Below, in pieces: positions 18,928 to 30,300 of a DNA stretch of 64,000 nucleotides. The DNA lies in the NCBI RefSeq assembly GCF_001661345.1, contig NW_017962918.1, positions 62,001 to 126,000 on the forward strand, in the 5' to 3' direction. The stretch is from Ascoidea rubescens DSM 1968 (taxonomy: Eukaryota; Ascomycota; Saccharomycetes; Ascoideales; Ascoideaceae). How positions within the stretch are numbered: position 1 is the stretch's first letter; each line of letters starts with the position of its first letter. A program made the position numbers and the translations under genes. The notes below the pieces were generated by a model. That model was given only the letters and a program-made list of their open reading frames with translations. It did not search any database and was not told the origin of the DNA.

Positions 18928-21420
18928 TTAACATGTATTTCTGAATTCTTATGCCCATTCTTCTGTTTTATTTACAATCACATTTATACTTTACATTTAA
19001 ATTTTACATTTTACAATTTATATTTTATATTTTAGTGTTTCTTTCTCTTTCCAATTACTAAGAACTAACATTATTTACCAAGTACATTTCATTAAGGTCA
19101 AAAGAGATCAAATGGTAAAAAATGGTAAAAAATGGTGAAAAAAAATTGATAAAAAACGATAAAAAATTACAAAAAAATAACAAAAAAAAATACAAAACAA
19201 TTAATACTTTTAATTTTTTTTTTTGTCCATCAAAATTATGACTTTGTTATCATTTTGATATTCTTTTGTTTTAATATTTTTAATACTTTTAATACTTTTG
19301 ATACTTAGTATTTTTAGTATTTTTAGTATTTTTAGTAATTCTTTTTCAATCAAATATATTATTATGGTTTTTTTTGTTTTATTGTTTTTTTCTTTTGATT
19401 TGAATATAAATAATATTTAACTATTCTATTTTATCAGCTATAAAAGTTTTTCATATAATTTAAAAATATTTCCAAAATATTTTCTATATTTTCTATATTT
19501 TCTATATTTTCTATATTTTCTATATTTTCTATATTTTCTATATTTTCTATATAATCTCTATATAAGTTCTATATAATTTTTTTTATTAGTATATAATTTG
19601 TAATGATTTTTTCAATTCTTGTTTGGCTTATTTCTTCAGTATTATTTTCTCACCATCGTTTTTCAGTATTATAATAAATATTTCAAAAAGTTGATAAAAA
19701 CGAGTATTTGTTTGGTTCAATTAAAACAGCCTTAAAGTAACATAAAATAACCCCATAAGTGAAGTTAAAGATAGAAAAAAAAGAATGAAAAAAATTGAAA
19801 TAAGGAGTTGAATATTAAAAGGGATGAAGATATAAGGATAAAATAGCGATAAACAATAAAATAGAAATGGAAATAGCAATAGAAATAGAAATGTGATAGT
19901 AATTTTATTTAATAATTATTAAATAATTATTCCTTAACATTGTAATAATATTAAAGAGAATAATAATAAAAGCGTATGAAAAAGATGAGACAATAAAATA
20001 ATTATTATGAATTAAAATTCAAATTTAAAATTTTAATACAACTCAAACTGAAATTTCGTTCGGAATTGGATTTTATTCCACTGATTCAACAAAATGAAGC
20101 AAATAAACGAAATAAACAGATCAAATGAGCTGAATATATTGATATTGCATCCCAGATAATGGACTAATTCTAAGAGCATGTTAAAAGACGAAGATCAGCG
20201 AATATATAATCTCCAATACGAGCTGTTTTTGGATGGTTATCTCTATCTTTGTCTTCAGAAAAAGGACATCAACATTTTTGGACCCAGTCGCTATGAAGTT
20301 ATTCCCAAAGGTTTCTTTTAAATGAGATTCGATCGAATTTATGGTAAGAAAACGCCTTCAGCAAAGTAAAATTGGAAACAAAAACAGCTCAAGATAAGAG
20401 TTAAGGCGTAAGAGTCCACACAAAAGTTGACTGACTCTTCTCGTCTCCAGGGAAATCTGTGTTGTGCTGAGCACAGTAAATTCAACAAAAGAAACAACGG
20501 CAGCAGCACCATCACCATTTTCACCATCACCATTTTCACCATCACCATTACCATCATCCAGCATCACCACCACCACCACAGGAAACAAAAGCAGTAAAAG
20601 CAGTAGGAGCAATATGAGTGGTCCCAATCAGGCAGTTACCCCAAAGAGCAACCTCGACTGCAACCGACCACAAACACCTGCAAGCATCCAACACCCAATT
20701 CCGACCTGCCTTCCGTGTCCACGCGGAAACAACCACGGATCCATTGGTCCCTGCGCGAAACGGAGTGCTGGATCTGACTCGCCTGCCACTTTGGGACGCG
20801 CTCGCCCACCGCCACCGGAAAGCCTCCGTGACACGGCTATCACGTGCAGTGCTTATCGGCGAGTGCCCACCGACCGACTGGGGCTGGCCCGAAACAGCTG
20901 CTGGAAAATGACTCAAAGACCAGTCTTTATCAGAAGAGCTCAATCTCCAGCTCTCATTCACCTCCACAGAATAATTGGCAATTGTGTTTTGGCTTTACCA
21001 ACGAAGCTCTCCTCCACATCTCTGCTGTTTTCCAGGTGCCTGCTGCTTGCTTTCGACTTGAGCCAGGAGCTGCTCAGCTACTCCTCCCAACTTCCCTCAG
21101 GCTAGCAACTGTTAGGCGACTGATTGAGCTTATTTGTTTTAATTCTCTTTGAGCTCCAACTCTATATATTGTGATATTTCCCTTGTTTTTTTTAGCTCGA
21201 CTGTTATATCTCTGGAGCAGCACCATTTGCTTTGTTCTTTTTGTTCACATACCTCGATACTCGTATTATATCCTATCATCGTATTATATCGAATTATATC
21301 GAATTATATCGCACTACATCCTGCTGTATCCAGCTCAACCCTGTCCCATTCCACCCTGTTTCGTCCCAACCTATCCCTATCCCAATCCGCCTCCAATTCA
21401 CCTTATTATATCTGCTCAAA
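18928..21420 (+). promoter_or_regulatory. 2.5-kb gene-free region upstream of AAT2
   Basis: From 18928 to about 20040 the DNA is very AT-rich with poly-T/poly-A runs, a TTAGTATTT-type repeat (about 19300-19335) and a 9-bp minisatellite. From about 20460 composition changes: a CCATCACCATTTT repeat (about 20505-20560), then a G+C-rich island (about 20640-20900) with a CACGTG E-box at 20841-20846. The long frame across this island begins without ATG and shows no family, so I read the region as promoter. Confidence 0.45.
19477..19548. repeat. 9-bp minisatellite, ATATTTTCT
   Basis: Eight perfect tandem ATATTTTCT units in AT-rich intergenic DNA. Confidence 0.97.
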
Positions 21421-22713
21421 ATGCCCAATCAATTCTTCCAAAACATCGTTCAATTACCTCCTGATCCTTTGTTTGGCGTCTCTGCTCGCTCAAAGGCTGA
21501 TACAAGACCTGAAAGAGTCGACTTGGTCTTAGGTGCCTATAGAGACAACGATGGCAGACCATGGATCCTACCTTCTGTCAAACTGGCTGAAAAGAAAATC
21601 TTATCAGACCCAAACTACAACCATGAATACTTGCCCATTGAAGGTTTCAAATCGCTAACAAACGCTGCCTCCAAGATTACTTTGGGTGAAGATTCTTCTT
21701 TTTATTCAAACCCAGACAAAATCGTCTCAATTCAAAGTTTAAGTGGCACTGGTTCTTTACACATTGCTGCTAAATTCTTATATCAGTGGCACTCAAATCA
21801 GTCTGATGACCCAACCTTGCAAAAAATGATCTTTGTATCTGCTCCAACTTGGTCAAACCATATCCAGATTTTTCAATCTTGTGGTTTCAAAGTCAAATAC
21901 TACAAATACTGGGACTACGAAAACAAATCAATCGATTTATCCTCTTATTTAAGTGACTTGTCAAATGCTCCAGATGGTTCAATCATCCTATTACATTCTT
22001 GTGCCCACAATCCAACCGGTTTAGATCCTAATCATGACCAATGGTTGCAAATCTTAGATGTCATTAAGCAAAAAAAACATTTGCCCATCTTCGATACTGC
22101 TTATCAAGGTTTTGCCTCCGGTGATTTGGATAAAGACGCCTGGGCCTTGAGAAAAGGTGTGGAAGTGCTAGGTGAATTAACTCCCATTATAATTTGTCAA
22201 TCCTTTGCCAAAAATACTGGCATGTATGGTGAAAGAGTCGGTTGTATCCATTTAACTTTGCCCAACTTCTTGACAGAAGATAAAGATGCAATCTACTCTC
22301 AATTGAAAAAAATCACAAGATCTGAGTTGTCAAACCCTCCAAGCTACGGCGCTAAGATCGTTTCTCTATTATTAAACGATGAGGACTTATTCAAACAATG
22401 GAAAAACGATCTAATAACCATGTCCTCAAGAATCATAAAAATGAGACACCAATTGAAAGACCATTTGCTTGAACTCAAGACTCCGGGCAATTGGGATCAT
22501 ATAACAAACCAAATTGGTATGTTTTCTTTTACTGGTTTAGGTGAACATCATGTTCAAAGATTAGCTGATAAGCATGCTGTTTATTTAATTAATTCAGGAA
22601 GAGCATCAATCGCAGGTTTGAATGATAAAAATGTACTATATACTGCCAAGGCAATCGATGAAGTTGTAAGATATTATTTGAAATATGGTTCTCCTTTAAA
22701 AGCAAAATTATAA
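21421..22713 (+). CDS. AAT2: Aspartate aminotransferase, Aat2-like
   Basis: 430 residues, PLP-dependent class I aminotransferase converting aspartate and 2-oxoglutarate to oxaloacetate and glutamate. The frame is open upstream of 21421 but the ATG there gives the normal N-terminus (FFQNIVQLPPDPLFGV). Visible family features: YNHEYLPIEG (about 66), SLSGTGSLH (about 106), HNPTGLDP (about 197), and the PLP lysine in CQSFAKNTGMYGERVG at about K264. The protein ends in AKL, a type 1 peroxisomal targeting signal, also present in S. cerevisiae Aat2 as I recall it, so a cytosol/peroxisome enzyme is likely. No mitochondrial presequence. One in-frame CTG (residue 55) is its only one; the S. cerevisiae residue there is, from memory, Ala. 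Regulation probably from the G+C-rich upstream region. Confidence 0.95.
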   Translation: MPNQFFQNIVQLPPDPLFGVSARSKADTRPERVDLVLGAYRDNDGRPWILPSVKLAEKKILSDPNYNHEYLPIEGFKSLTNAASKITLGEDSSFYSNPDKIVSIQSLSGTGSLHIAAKFLYQWHSNQSDDPTLQKMIFVSAPTWSNHIQIFQSCGFKVKYYKYWDYENKSIDLSSYLSDLSNAPDGSIILLHSCAHNPTGLDPNHDQWLQILDVIKQKKHLPIFDTAYQGFASGDLDKDAWALRKGVEVLGELTPIIICQSFAKNTGMYGERVGCIHLTLPNFLTEDKDAIYSQLKKITRSELSNPPSYGAKIVSLLLNDEDLFKQWKNDLITMSSRIIKMRHQLKDHLLELKTPGNWDHITNQIGMFSFTGLGEHHVQRLADKHAVYLINSGRASIAGLNDKNVLYTAKAIDEVVRYYLKYGSPLKAKL

Positions 22714-22843
22714 TCCCAACTATAATTTTAAGAGTTATATAGAAATGCATTGCTGTATTTTTTTTTTTTTTNTTTTTTTTCATGTTTTTATATTTTACTT
22801 ATCTTTATTTATATACAATCAATTAAACTATAACTGTATTAGA

Positions 22844-24781
22844 CTATTCATTCGATTCTCCATCAACTCCATTGCATTTATTTTGTTTTTCTGCCACAGA
22901 GCTTTTGAAAAATCTTTTCATATAATCGTGGTAAACTTGATCATCAACTTCTAAAAATTGAACATGATAAAACCTCAAATTTCCAGAATCTGTAATTGGA
23001 TTCTCAGAAAAATGAATCGTATTTAAATTGATCTGCTTAATCCTCGATAAATACCTAGCTGGAATTTCCTTTGATTTATTGATAAATCTAATTTTACTAA
23101 TATTATTATGAGATAAATTTAAAACTTCCAACTTATTCAATGAGGTTTCATCAATCTCAAAATGATTTAATAAATTATTATTTGAATTTAAATGATCTAA
23201 TTTTTTAAAGCAATCAAGTTTCTCCCTATCAAATGTTTTTATACTATTCGATGATAAATTTAAATATACCAAATTTTTCAATGCAAGCAACTCATCACCA
23301 ATTTCGGATAATTTATTTAAATTAAGTATCAATTTTTCAAGGTTTATAAATTTACTAAAGTTATGTAATTTCATTAGTTTATTAAAAATTTAACAATAGA
23401 AGTTTTAAAGAGCGGAAATTACCATTACCATTATCATTATTATTATTATTATTACTTGGAATTGGAAAATTTGAAAGATTACTATAATCCATTGATAAAT
23501 TTGATAAATTATTAAATTGATTAAAATCTATAGAAAAATCTCTAATTAAAGTTGAGGATATATCTAGAATCTTCAAATTTTTAAATCTATGTATATTGAT
23601 TGAATCAGAAAACTTTTTATTTTTATATAAATCTAAATGAGTTAGATTATGATTATTAATTAAAAACCTGATATTTGACAAGGAATTGAACAAAGCTACA
23701 AAGCTTCTAAGATTAACCAAATATTGTAAATGATCAGATTCTTTTATTAGATTATTAACCACATCGAGATACTTTAAATTTACCAAATCGTTTAAATTTT
23801 CAATTTTTCTAATTTTATTAAAGGATAGAAATAGACTGAATAAGTCTAATAAACTAGATCAGTTTTAAATTTTTTTTTGAAGTTATTAAAACTGAGATCT
23901 AGGGCCTTTATGTTTTTCGAATTTTGTAGATTTTCGATTTTAATATGGTTTCTTTGTAAATCTAGAATTTCTAAAGAACCACAGTTCTTTAATAGTTTAA
24001 TTTGAGCGATATTGGTATAAGAAAGATTCAAGCATTTTAGATTAATGAAATCGATTTTGTTTAAAAAAAGTGCGAGTTGTTATCAGTAAAATCTAGATGA
24101 GATAAATTCGAGTATAGTTGCAAATTTAAATCAGTTAAAAAGCGTAAATGTCTTGCTAGAATTGTTGGGAAATCTTGGTAACGAGAAGGGATTGAAAGCT
24201 TTCATTTTTTTTAATTTGAAGCAACTTTTCAAATATTTTAAAACAAAGAAATTTGATAGAATCTTGAAATTATGATAAGAAAAGTTGAATTGTAGTAAAT
24301 GATTTGAATTTTGAGATAATAAAAGATTGAGCAATCTTGCAAAGACAGGAAATCTGATTTCGACTTCATTTTTGATGATGAAAACCACTGATTGAATGAT
24401 TTGCAAGTTACGTTTCTTTGATAAGGTATGAAATTTTCTATTAAAATCATCGTCATCTGAATAGGATATATCAAGTTTTAATTACAAGCTTTTTGTAAAT
24501 TCGTTGATTTTCTCACCAAGCCTGAATAGATCATTCAAGTTTATACTTGTTTTCTCGCTGCTAACCCAGCCTTTATGATTGAGTAAGACTATAGTTTTAA
24601 ATAGATAGCTCGAAGCATAGTATCGAACAGAAACGTAATTTGATAGACTGAGCAATAGTATTCTATCTAGTGGCAAAAATAATAGGATCTTATCAACCAA
24701 ATAAAAAGGAAGATGATTGAACACTGAGTGTTTATGTGCTATCAGGTTGGAAATATCAAAAATGCTCAAACTCGAGCTCAT
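22844..24781 (-). pseudogene. Broken F-box/leucine-rich-repeat gene, copy A
   Basis: Starting from the ATG at 24779-24781, the frame encodes an F-box-like segment (HLPFYLVDKILLFLPLDRILLL) and then stops at a TAA (24482-24484). The same frame continues after it for about 110 codons. Further right-to-left, LRRs of the SDS22 type (repeats like LEILDLQRNHIKIENL and VYLNLSSNSIKTF) continue in changing frames to a stop at 22844. I count one in-frame stop and about four frame changes; at least two of these fall at homopolymer runs (the T7 run near 24063 on the coding strand, and the A9 run near 23870). The LRR cap near the end looks complete. It lies head to head with SAF1. Alternative: intact gene with base-calling errors at homopolymers, less likely because neighbours with similar runs are open. 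Confidence 0.75.
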
Positions 24782-25211
24782 CTTCAACCTGTATCTTATA
24801 TGGAGGTTTCCAACAGTAAATTGCAAGACCAGATAGCTTAGAAAGCAACAATTGAATCAGTTAAACCACCAAAAACACACCCAGGTTTTAATCAAGTCTT
24901 TTTGATAGAGCCATTCTCGATGGTCTCACTCACCAGAGCTGTTTCCAACGAGATTCATTTCGATGCTCTCTTTCAGAACCAGTAACTGTTGCACCTTCTC
25001 TTGAACAGCTCTTGTTTCCAGTGTAGAGGCCCAGTAGTATCAGCAGCTTCTTGAAGGATAAGCTCATCAACATGCTCTCAGCTCCAGACTTGATGGATCA
25101 CACATTGCTTCTCGGGGTCGAGCAACTGAAGGCATGTTGAGATAAGCTATAAGAGCTATAAGAACAACTCAGTTCTGCTCTCATCTTGCTGCCCCTTCTG
25201 TTCAAACCACA
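24782..25211. promoter_or_regulatory. Shared region between the broken F-box/LRR gene and SAF1
   Basis: 430 bp between two divergently oriented starts. More G+C-rich than the flanking pseudogene. No TATA or specific operator could be assigned with confidence. Because it must still serve SAF1, it can stay functional although the left gene is broken. Confidence 0.4.
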
Positions 25212-27200
25212 ATGGGCCTTAGTATCTTCGACCTAGGAGAAGACATCTTTGTCAACCACATCTTGCCCAAGCTAGAGAGGGAGGATGTGAATCGTCTTTT
25301 GCTGTTGAACCACCCACACCTCAATGCCCTTCTTTCCTCCAACCTAGCCTCCAAGTATCTCTACTTGATCAGCTTCAACGACAAACCAATCGAAAGAACC
25401 CACACCAACTGGATCAATCTATACAAGGCCAGAGAACAGGCCAAGTTCTACGACTGGGGATCCAACAATGGTTTGCGTTTGGGCTACTCCATCTCCAGTG
25501 CTCCAGAGGCTAATACCCACAGACGATTCTTCAAGAAAGAGGTCGTCAAACCAACATATCTAAGATGCTTCCACAAATCGCCAATAAGACAAATCTCCTC
25601 CAATGGCTTCAGCTTCCAGATTCTACTTGCAAATGGTGATTTGTATGTTACTGGTTCCAGCTGGAACAACCACTCTTCCTCGCCTCCTGGCCCCAGAGAC
25701 TCAGAGGACCACTTCCCTTCAAACATCATCAACAGAAACCTCCATATCAAATTCAATTCCTTTGTGAATCGAAGAAGCTTCAGTGATTTCCCCAGAGTCA
25801 TACCAGTGCCTGGTGTTTTTGGATTAGGAGGCTTTCGAAGACCAAACATACGATTTGATCATCAGCTAGGTGCTGCTCAACCCTCTGATGCTCCTCACTT
25901 TCCTACTCTAGAGCACGAAATAGTGACAAAAAAAGAACTAGAAAACCTTGAAGACGACGAGATCTTTGTTGTCAGCGATGACGAAGATAACTCGACTGTA
26001 GAACCAAGATTTATCAATAAAATGAAAATCCCTAGAAACAGATTAAACAGTCATATCAAATTCGTTCAAGTCAGTGGTGGTCATTTCCATTTTATTGCTT
26101 TAGATAACGAGAATAATATTTGGTCCTGGGATATAGACAATATAGACAATCAACACATTGGTATTAAACTAAATTTCATTGATGAAAATGGTGTCAATAT
26201 TTTAGATAATAATAATCCAGACACTAAAAAAAATTATATCAAATCAATCAAAGCTGGCTGGAATTTAAGTGCCTGTTATATCGCAAACATTGGATTAGCC
26301 ATCTGGAATAAAAGAGAAGGTTTGAAAACTGATAAATGGGACATCAATACAAGTGTCAAAACAAACTTCATGATTATTCCAAACACTCTTAATATCATTG
26401 ACTACGCATTTGGTGAAGGCTTCTTAATCTATATCAACTCCAAGGGCAAACTATACAGATTGAATTTAGAATGGCCATCAGATGGCGAATTTATCAATGA
26501 AAATGTTGCCTATGAACTAACTCCATTCAACGATATAATAAAATCAAAAAAATCAAAATATGTTAGAGTATTTGGCAATTTTCTAAGATTTGGTGCAATC
26601 ACTGATTCCGATAATGTCTATCTTAGTGATAAATTGAGAATGAGCTTAGATTCTTTGATGGATTATAACAGTAAAAGTTCGTACAATGAATTTAGATTTT
26701 ACTATGATGACTATGATGACTATGACAGTGATGATGATGATGATGATAAAAATAATGAAAATGATGAAGACAAGAGCTTTAAAAACTCAAGCAATTCGTT
26801 AATTAGGAAATTTGTTGATATCATACCTGAACTTCAAAAAAAGGGCTGCCACTCAATTGCATCTGGTGATCATCATAACTTAGCATTGTTCGATAATGGT
26901 GATCTAGTCAGTTGGGGAAAAGAGCTTGAAAGCTGTGGTTGTTTAGGGTTGGGATCACATCTTGAAATCAAGAAAAAAGCTGAGGATATAATCAGAGCAA
27001 AGAATAAAAATAAAATAGCTACTGCACCCGATCAAACACAAATAAAAGATTCTGAGTTGAATAGATATTTTGAGCTTGAAACTAGATCAATAGTGGTGAA
27101 GAGACCCATGAAAATTGACTTAGAAGAAGGCTATAGGGTATTGGCCATTACATCGTCTGGATGGCACTCTGGTGCTCTCATTGCTAAAATTGGTAGCTAG
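25212..27200 (+). CDS. SAF1: F-box protein with RCC1-like repeats, Saf1-like
   Basis: 662 residues (S. cerevisiae Saf1 is about 637). An F-box-like helix set lies at residues about 8-45 (ILPKLEREDVNRLLLLNHPHL). The rest contains RCC1-type beta-propeller repeats: VSGGHFHFIALDNENNIWSW at about 280, SGDHHNLALFDNGDLVSWG at about 555, and TSSGWHSGALIAK at the end. An acidic Asp-rich insert lies at about 495-520. In S. cerevisiae, Saf1 is an SCF substrate adaptor that directs adenine deaminase Aah1 to degradation on entry to quiescence; the same role here is inferred. ATG at 25212 is preceded by a stop-free but ATG-less stretch. It converges on the 5-phosphatase gene with 131 bp between stops. Confidence 0.88.
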   Translation: MGLSIFDLGEDIFVNHILPKLEREDVNRLLLLNHPHLNALLSSNLASKYLYLISFNDKPIERTHTNWINLYKAREQAKFYDWGSNNGLRLGYSISSAPEANTHRRFFKKEVVKPTYLRCFHKSPIRQISSNGFSFQILLANGDLYVTGSSWNNHSSSPPGPRDSEDHFPSNIINRNLHIKFNSFVNRRSFSDFPRVIPVPGVFGLGGFRRPNIRFDHQLGAAQPSDAPHFPTLEHEIVTKKELENLEDDEIFVVSDDEDNSTVEPRFINKMKIPRNRLNSHIKFVQVSGGHFHFIALDNENNIWSWDIDNIDNQHIGIKLNFIDENGVNILDNNNPDTKKNYIKSIKAGWNLSACYIANIGLAIWNKREGLKTDKWDINTSVKTNFMIIPNTLNIIDYAFGEGFLIYINSKGKLYRLNLEWPSDGEFINENVAYELTPFNDIIKSKKSKYVRVFGNFLRFGAITDSDNVYLSDKLRMSLDSLMDYNSKSSYNEFRFYYDDYDDYDSDDDDDDKNNENDEDKSFKNSSNSLIRKFVDIIPELQKKGCHSIASGDHHNLALFDNGDLVSWGKELESCGCLGLGSHLEIKKKAEDIIRAKNKNKIATAPDQTQIKDSELNRYFELETRSIVVKRPMKIDLEEGYRVLAITSSGWHSGALIAKIGS

Positions 27201-27331
27201 TGAAGTGAGTGACATAACACTGTTTACAATTTATAAATTATTATTTCCATCCATTAACAAAATATTGTGGTGATACAATCTCTTTACAAACACAATAATA
27301 ACAATTATATAAGTATATTCATTGAATCAAA

Positions 27332-30300
27332 TTATTCCAACTCAAATAAAATTCTGACCGCTTTCTTTCTTTGCCTAGATAATGAATCAGTTAACATATC
27401 GCTATCTATTTTAAATAATATCAGCTCAAATACTTCAACCACTTCTTGACAGCTGTTTCTGATTCTGATGGCATTACCGTTGAAACAGTCATTAATTATA
27501 TAATCTAAATACAATCTCAAAAACGAAATTAAATAAACAAACGTATTCGATCTAATACCAGGAACAATCTCAACTATTCTAGTTGTTATGATGTTTTTCT
27601 TTTCTAGTAAACTGATATTACTGACTCCTCGAACAGCCTTTAAATTTTCAATTTCCTTAAACGATTGTTTGAATATCACTAGAATTAGCTCTTGAGGAAT
27701 TAATCCATTTTCTAGATTCCGCAATAGTAACAAAAATATTTTGAAAACCAATTTAAAGCCAAATTCATTATAGTTTTCATTCATCTCCTGAATTTGATTT
27801 ATGTTTTCAATGTAGTTTAATTCATCCTTTTCAATTTTTTCTATTATGAAATTCTCAAATTTAGTAAAGTTAGGAATGGATATGTTCTTAAAACTGCCAT
27901 TTATGACGAGCAAGTTCTTATTTCGAATGTTTTTACTATTAAGTTTTGTTATCAAATAATTTATTATCTCTAATAGATTATTAGGGATCAATTTATTATT
28001 CAGGTCTTTATTAAATAAATCCAAGTTTTTACCAAAATATGAATCAGCGCAATTAATTTCGAAATTCACATAAAAGTCTTTAACTTTTGATATTCTTAAA
28101 ATAATTAAAATTTTAATACTTAAAATTCCACTAGGTATAAAGCTTCGAACATTGACTTTAAAATTTTTAAAAAAATTTTTGTATAGCTTGCCTTTTAACT
28201 TGCCATCATTAACCGTAATGAAACTCTTGAAGTAATCCTCCATTTCCCTTTTACTTTCGAAATTATTGAAATAGTTTTTTTTAAAAGATTCTTCTCCATT
28301 ATTGTATTCTATTTTAACAAAAGTTGAACCGTTATTATTGAATAATATTTCCCATTCTATTTCCTCACTTTCATTAGTATCAACCAAATTTAATTCCTTG
28401 TCTTCGAAGTATTCCAAGTTAAAACTTAAAGTGACAGGTTCGATATTCAATATTTTAGCATTATTAATTTTATTATTTAATAAAGAGACTTTGAGTTGGC
28501 TGTCTTTAGCTTTTTTGTTTTTCGTTTCTTCAATATTGAGATTCTCATAATATTTTTCAATTAAATCCTGTCTTTGATCAAAGTCGCATAACTGGGCATC
28601 ATTAATTTTAAAATCCAAATATATAGGTTTATGGTCACTGCATTTGAACATATCAGACATATTGTAATCAACTATTTCCAAATTGTTATTAATGTTATTA
28701 AAACCATTTAAATTATGGTTAAACGGTTTAAAAATTTCTCTGTAAAAGATTCGATCAGTATAAGATGGGATTCTTTCATAATCATAATCATTATCGTAGT
28801 TATCATCGTCAGTGTCGTTAAAATTGTCGATGGTTTGGAAATTATCAGTATTATTTCGGAAGTCATTGTCGATAAGAGAGTCATTTTGATTCAAATTTGT
28901 ATATTTGAATTTGTATGAAGGTTTAAAATTTATTCTTGATTCATTGCAATTTGATAATATTTTCAAGTTGTTTTTATTTGAATTTAATGAATCGAATTTC
29001 AAAATTTTCGGGACTAAATTTTTAGAAATCAAGTCTTTAATTAATTCAGTAGAGTTTGTATCTGATCTAAAATTGAAATCTCCACAAACAAATAAATAGC
29101 ATTTTTTGATTTCATCGTTATTGTCATTATTATTATTATTATGATTATCGTTATTATCTCGAGTAATTGAATTTAGTTTATTGTTCTGAGTTTCTGAATT
29201 TAGTTTATTGTTCTGAGTTTCAGCGGTATCATCAAGATCGCTAATATTTGCAGGAGCTCGAAGAGATTTGATTTTACCAATATTTTCTTCTACACTATGA
29301 TTGTTTGAATATAAGGTATCATTAAAATTTAAAGTCTTTGAATTCGTTATTGCTGAAGATGGAAGATGATTTTGTTTACAGTTTTCATTGGGTTTTTGGT
29401 TGAATATATCATCATGGGAAACTAAAGTCGATGTTGATTTTAATAAATTGATATCGTCATCACTGCTGTAGAAATCCAATCTTTCATTGTCGTCATCGAA
29501 GTCCTCAATTGAAAACAACTCATCGTTGTTTTCATTATCTATGTCTTTGTGAGTATTGTTCTTAGAGTTTGTTTTTGTTTTTGTGTTTGTATTGTCATTT
29601 TCATCATCATTATTGAAACTAAAAGAGTTGCTTGATTTATCAAATTCTATAAAATCATCGTCACTGATTTTTGATTTATTAGAGAAAAGATTAAAATAGG
29701 AGTCTAAATTGAGAGATGTATTGATTAAAGACAATTGAGATTTTCTTTTTGAAAAGTTTAAATTATCGTTACCAGAGTTTAAGTGTAAATTGACTATTAC
29801 AAATTTTAAAAACTTATTAATGTTATTAGAGTAGGAGGATAATTGTAGATTAAAGTCAATTAAAGTTGCACCTTTGTTGCCATAAATTTTGAAATAACCG
29901 GTTCCAATTGACTTTTTAAGTTTAACTGAGATCAAGTCCTTTAGATATAATTTCGATATTATGATAGTCGATAAACCTAGTAATCTATTGCTTGAGATGT
30001 AAGTGTATTTATTATATTTATATTTATATTTATATTTATTTTTATCTTTATCGTTGTTTTCATTTAGTAGATATAGTATAAAATTAGACCAACTTGATAT
30101 AATTTTAGGATCTGAGTAAAAATTTTTAATATTCAAAGGAATTGTTTCTTGGAGGTTGATGATGTATATGTCTATTAAGTTATTTGCGTTGATTGGAATT
30201 GATAATAGTGATTTAAAGTTATTTAGTTCATTGATATTATTAAAGCAGTTTGAGTTACCGTTGATATTCCAGGAAATTATTTTAAATTTTAGATTTTTAA

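Noticed and set aside
20464-21105. 213-codon Ser/Pro-rich open frame upstream of AAT2
   Set aside because: It starts without ATG, overlaps other frames on both strands, shows no family and lies in a G+C-rich region where stop codons are rare; read as promoter.
21232-21420. N-terminal extension of AAT2 by 63 codons
   Set aside because: No ATG in the extension; translation is repeat-like and the family N-terminus begins at the ATG 21421.
25302-25304. Using the SAF1 CTG codon to decide the meaning of CUG
   Set aside because: The residue lies in an F-box helix where Leu, Ser and Ala are all seen, so it is not diagnostic.
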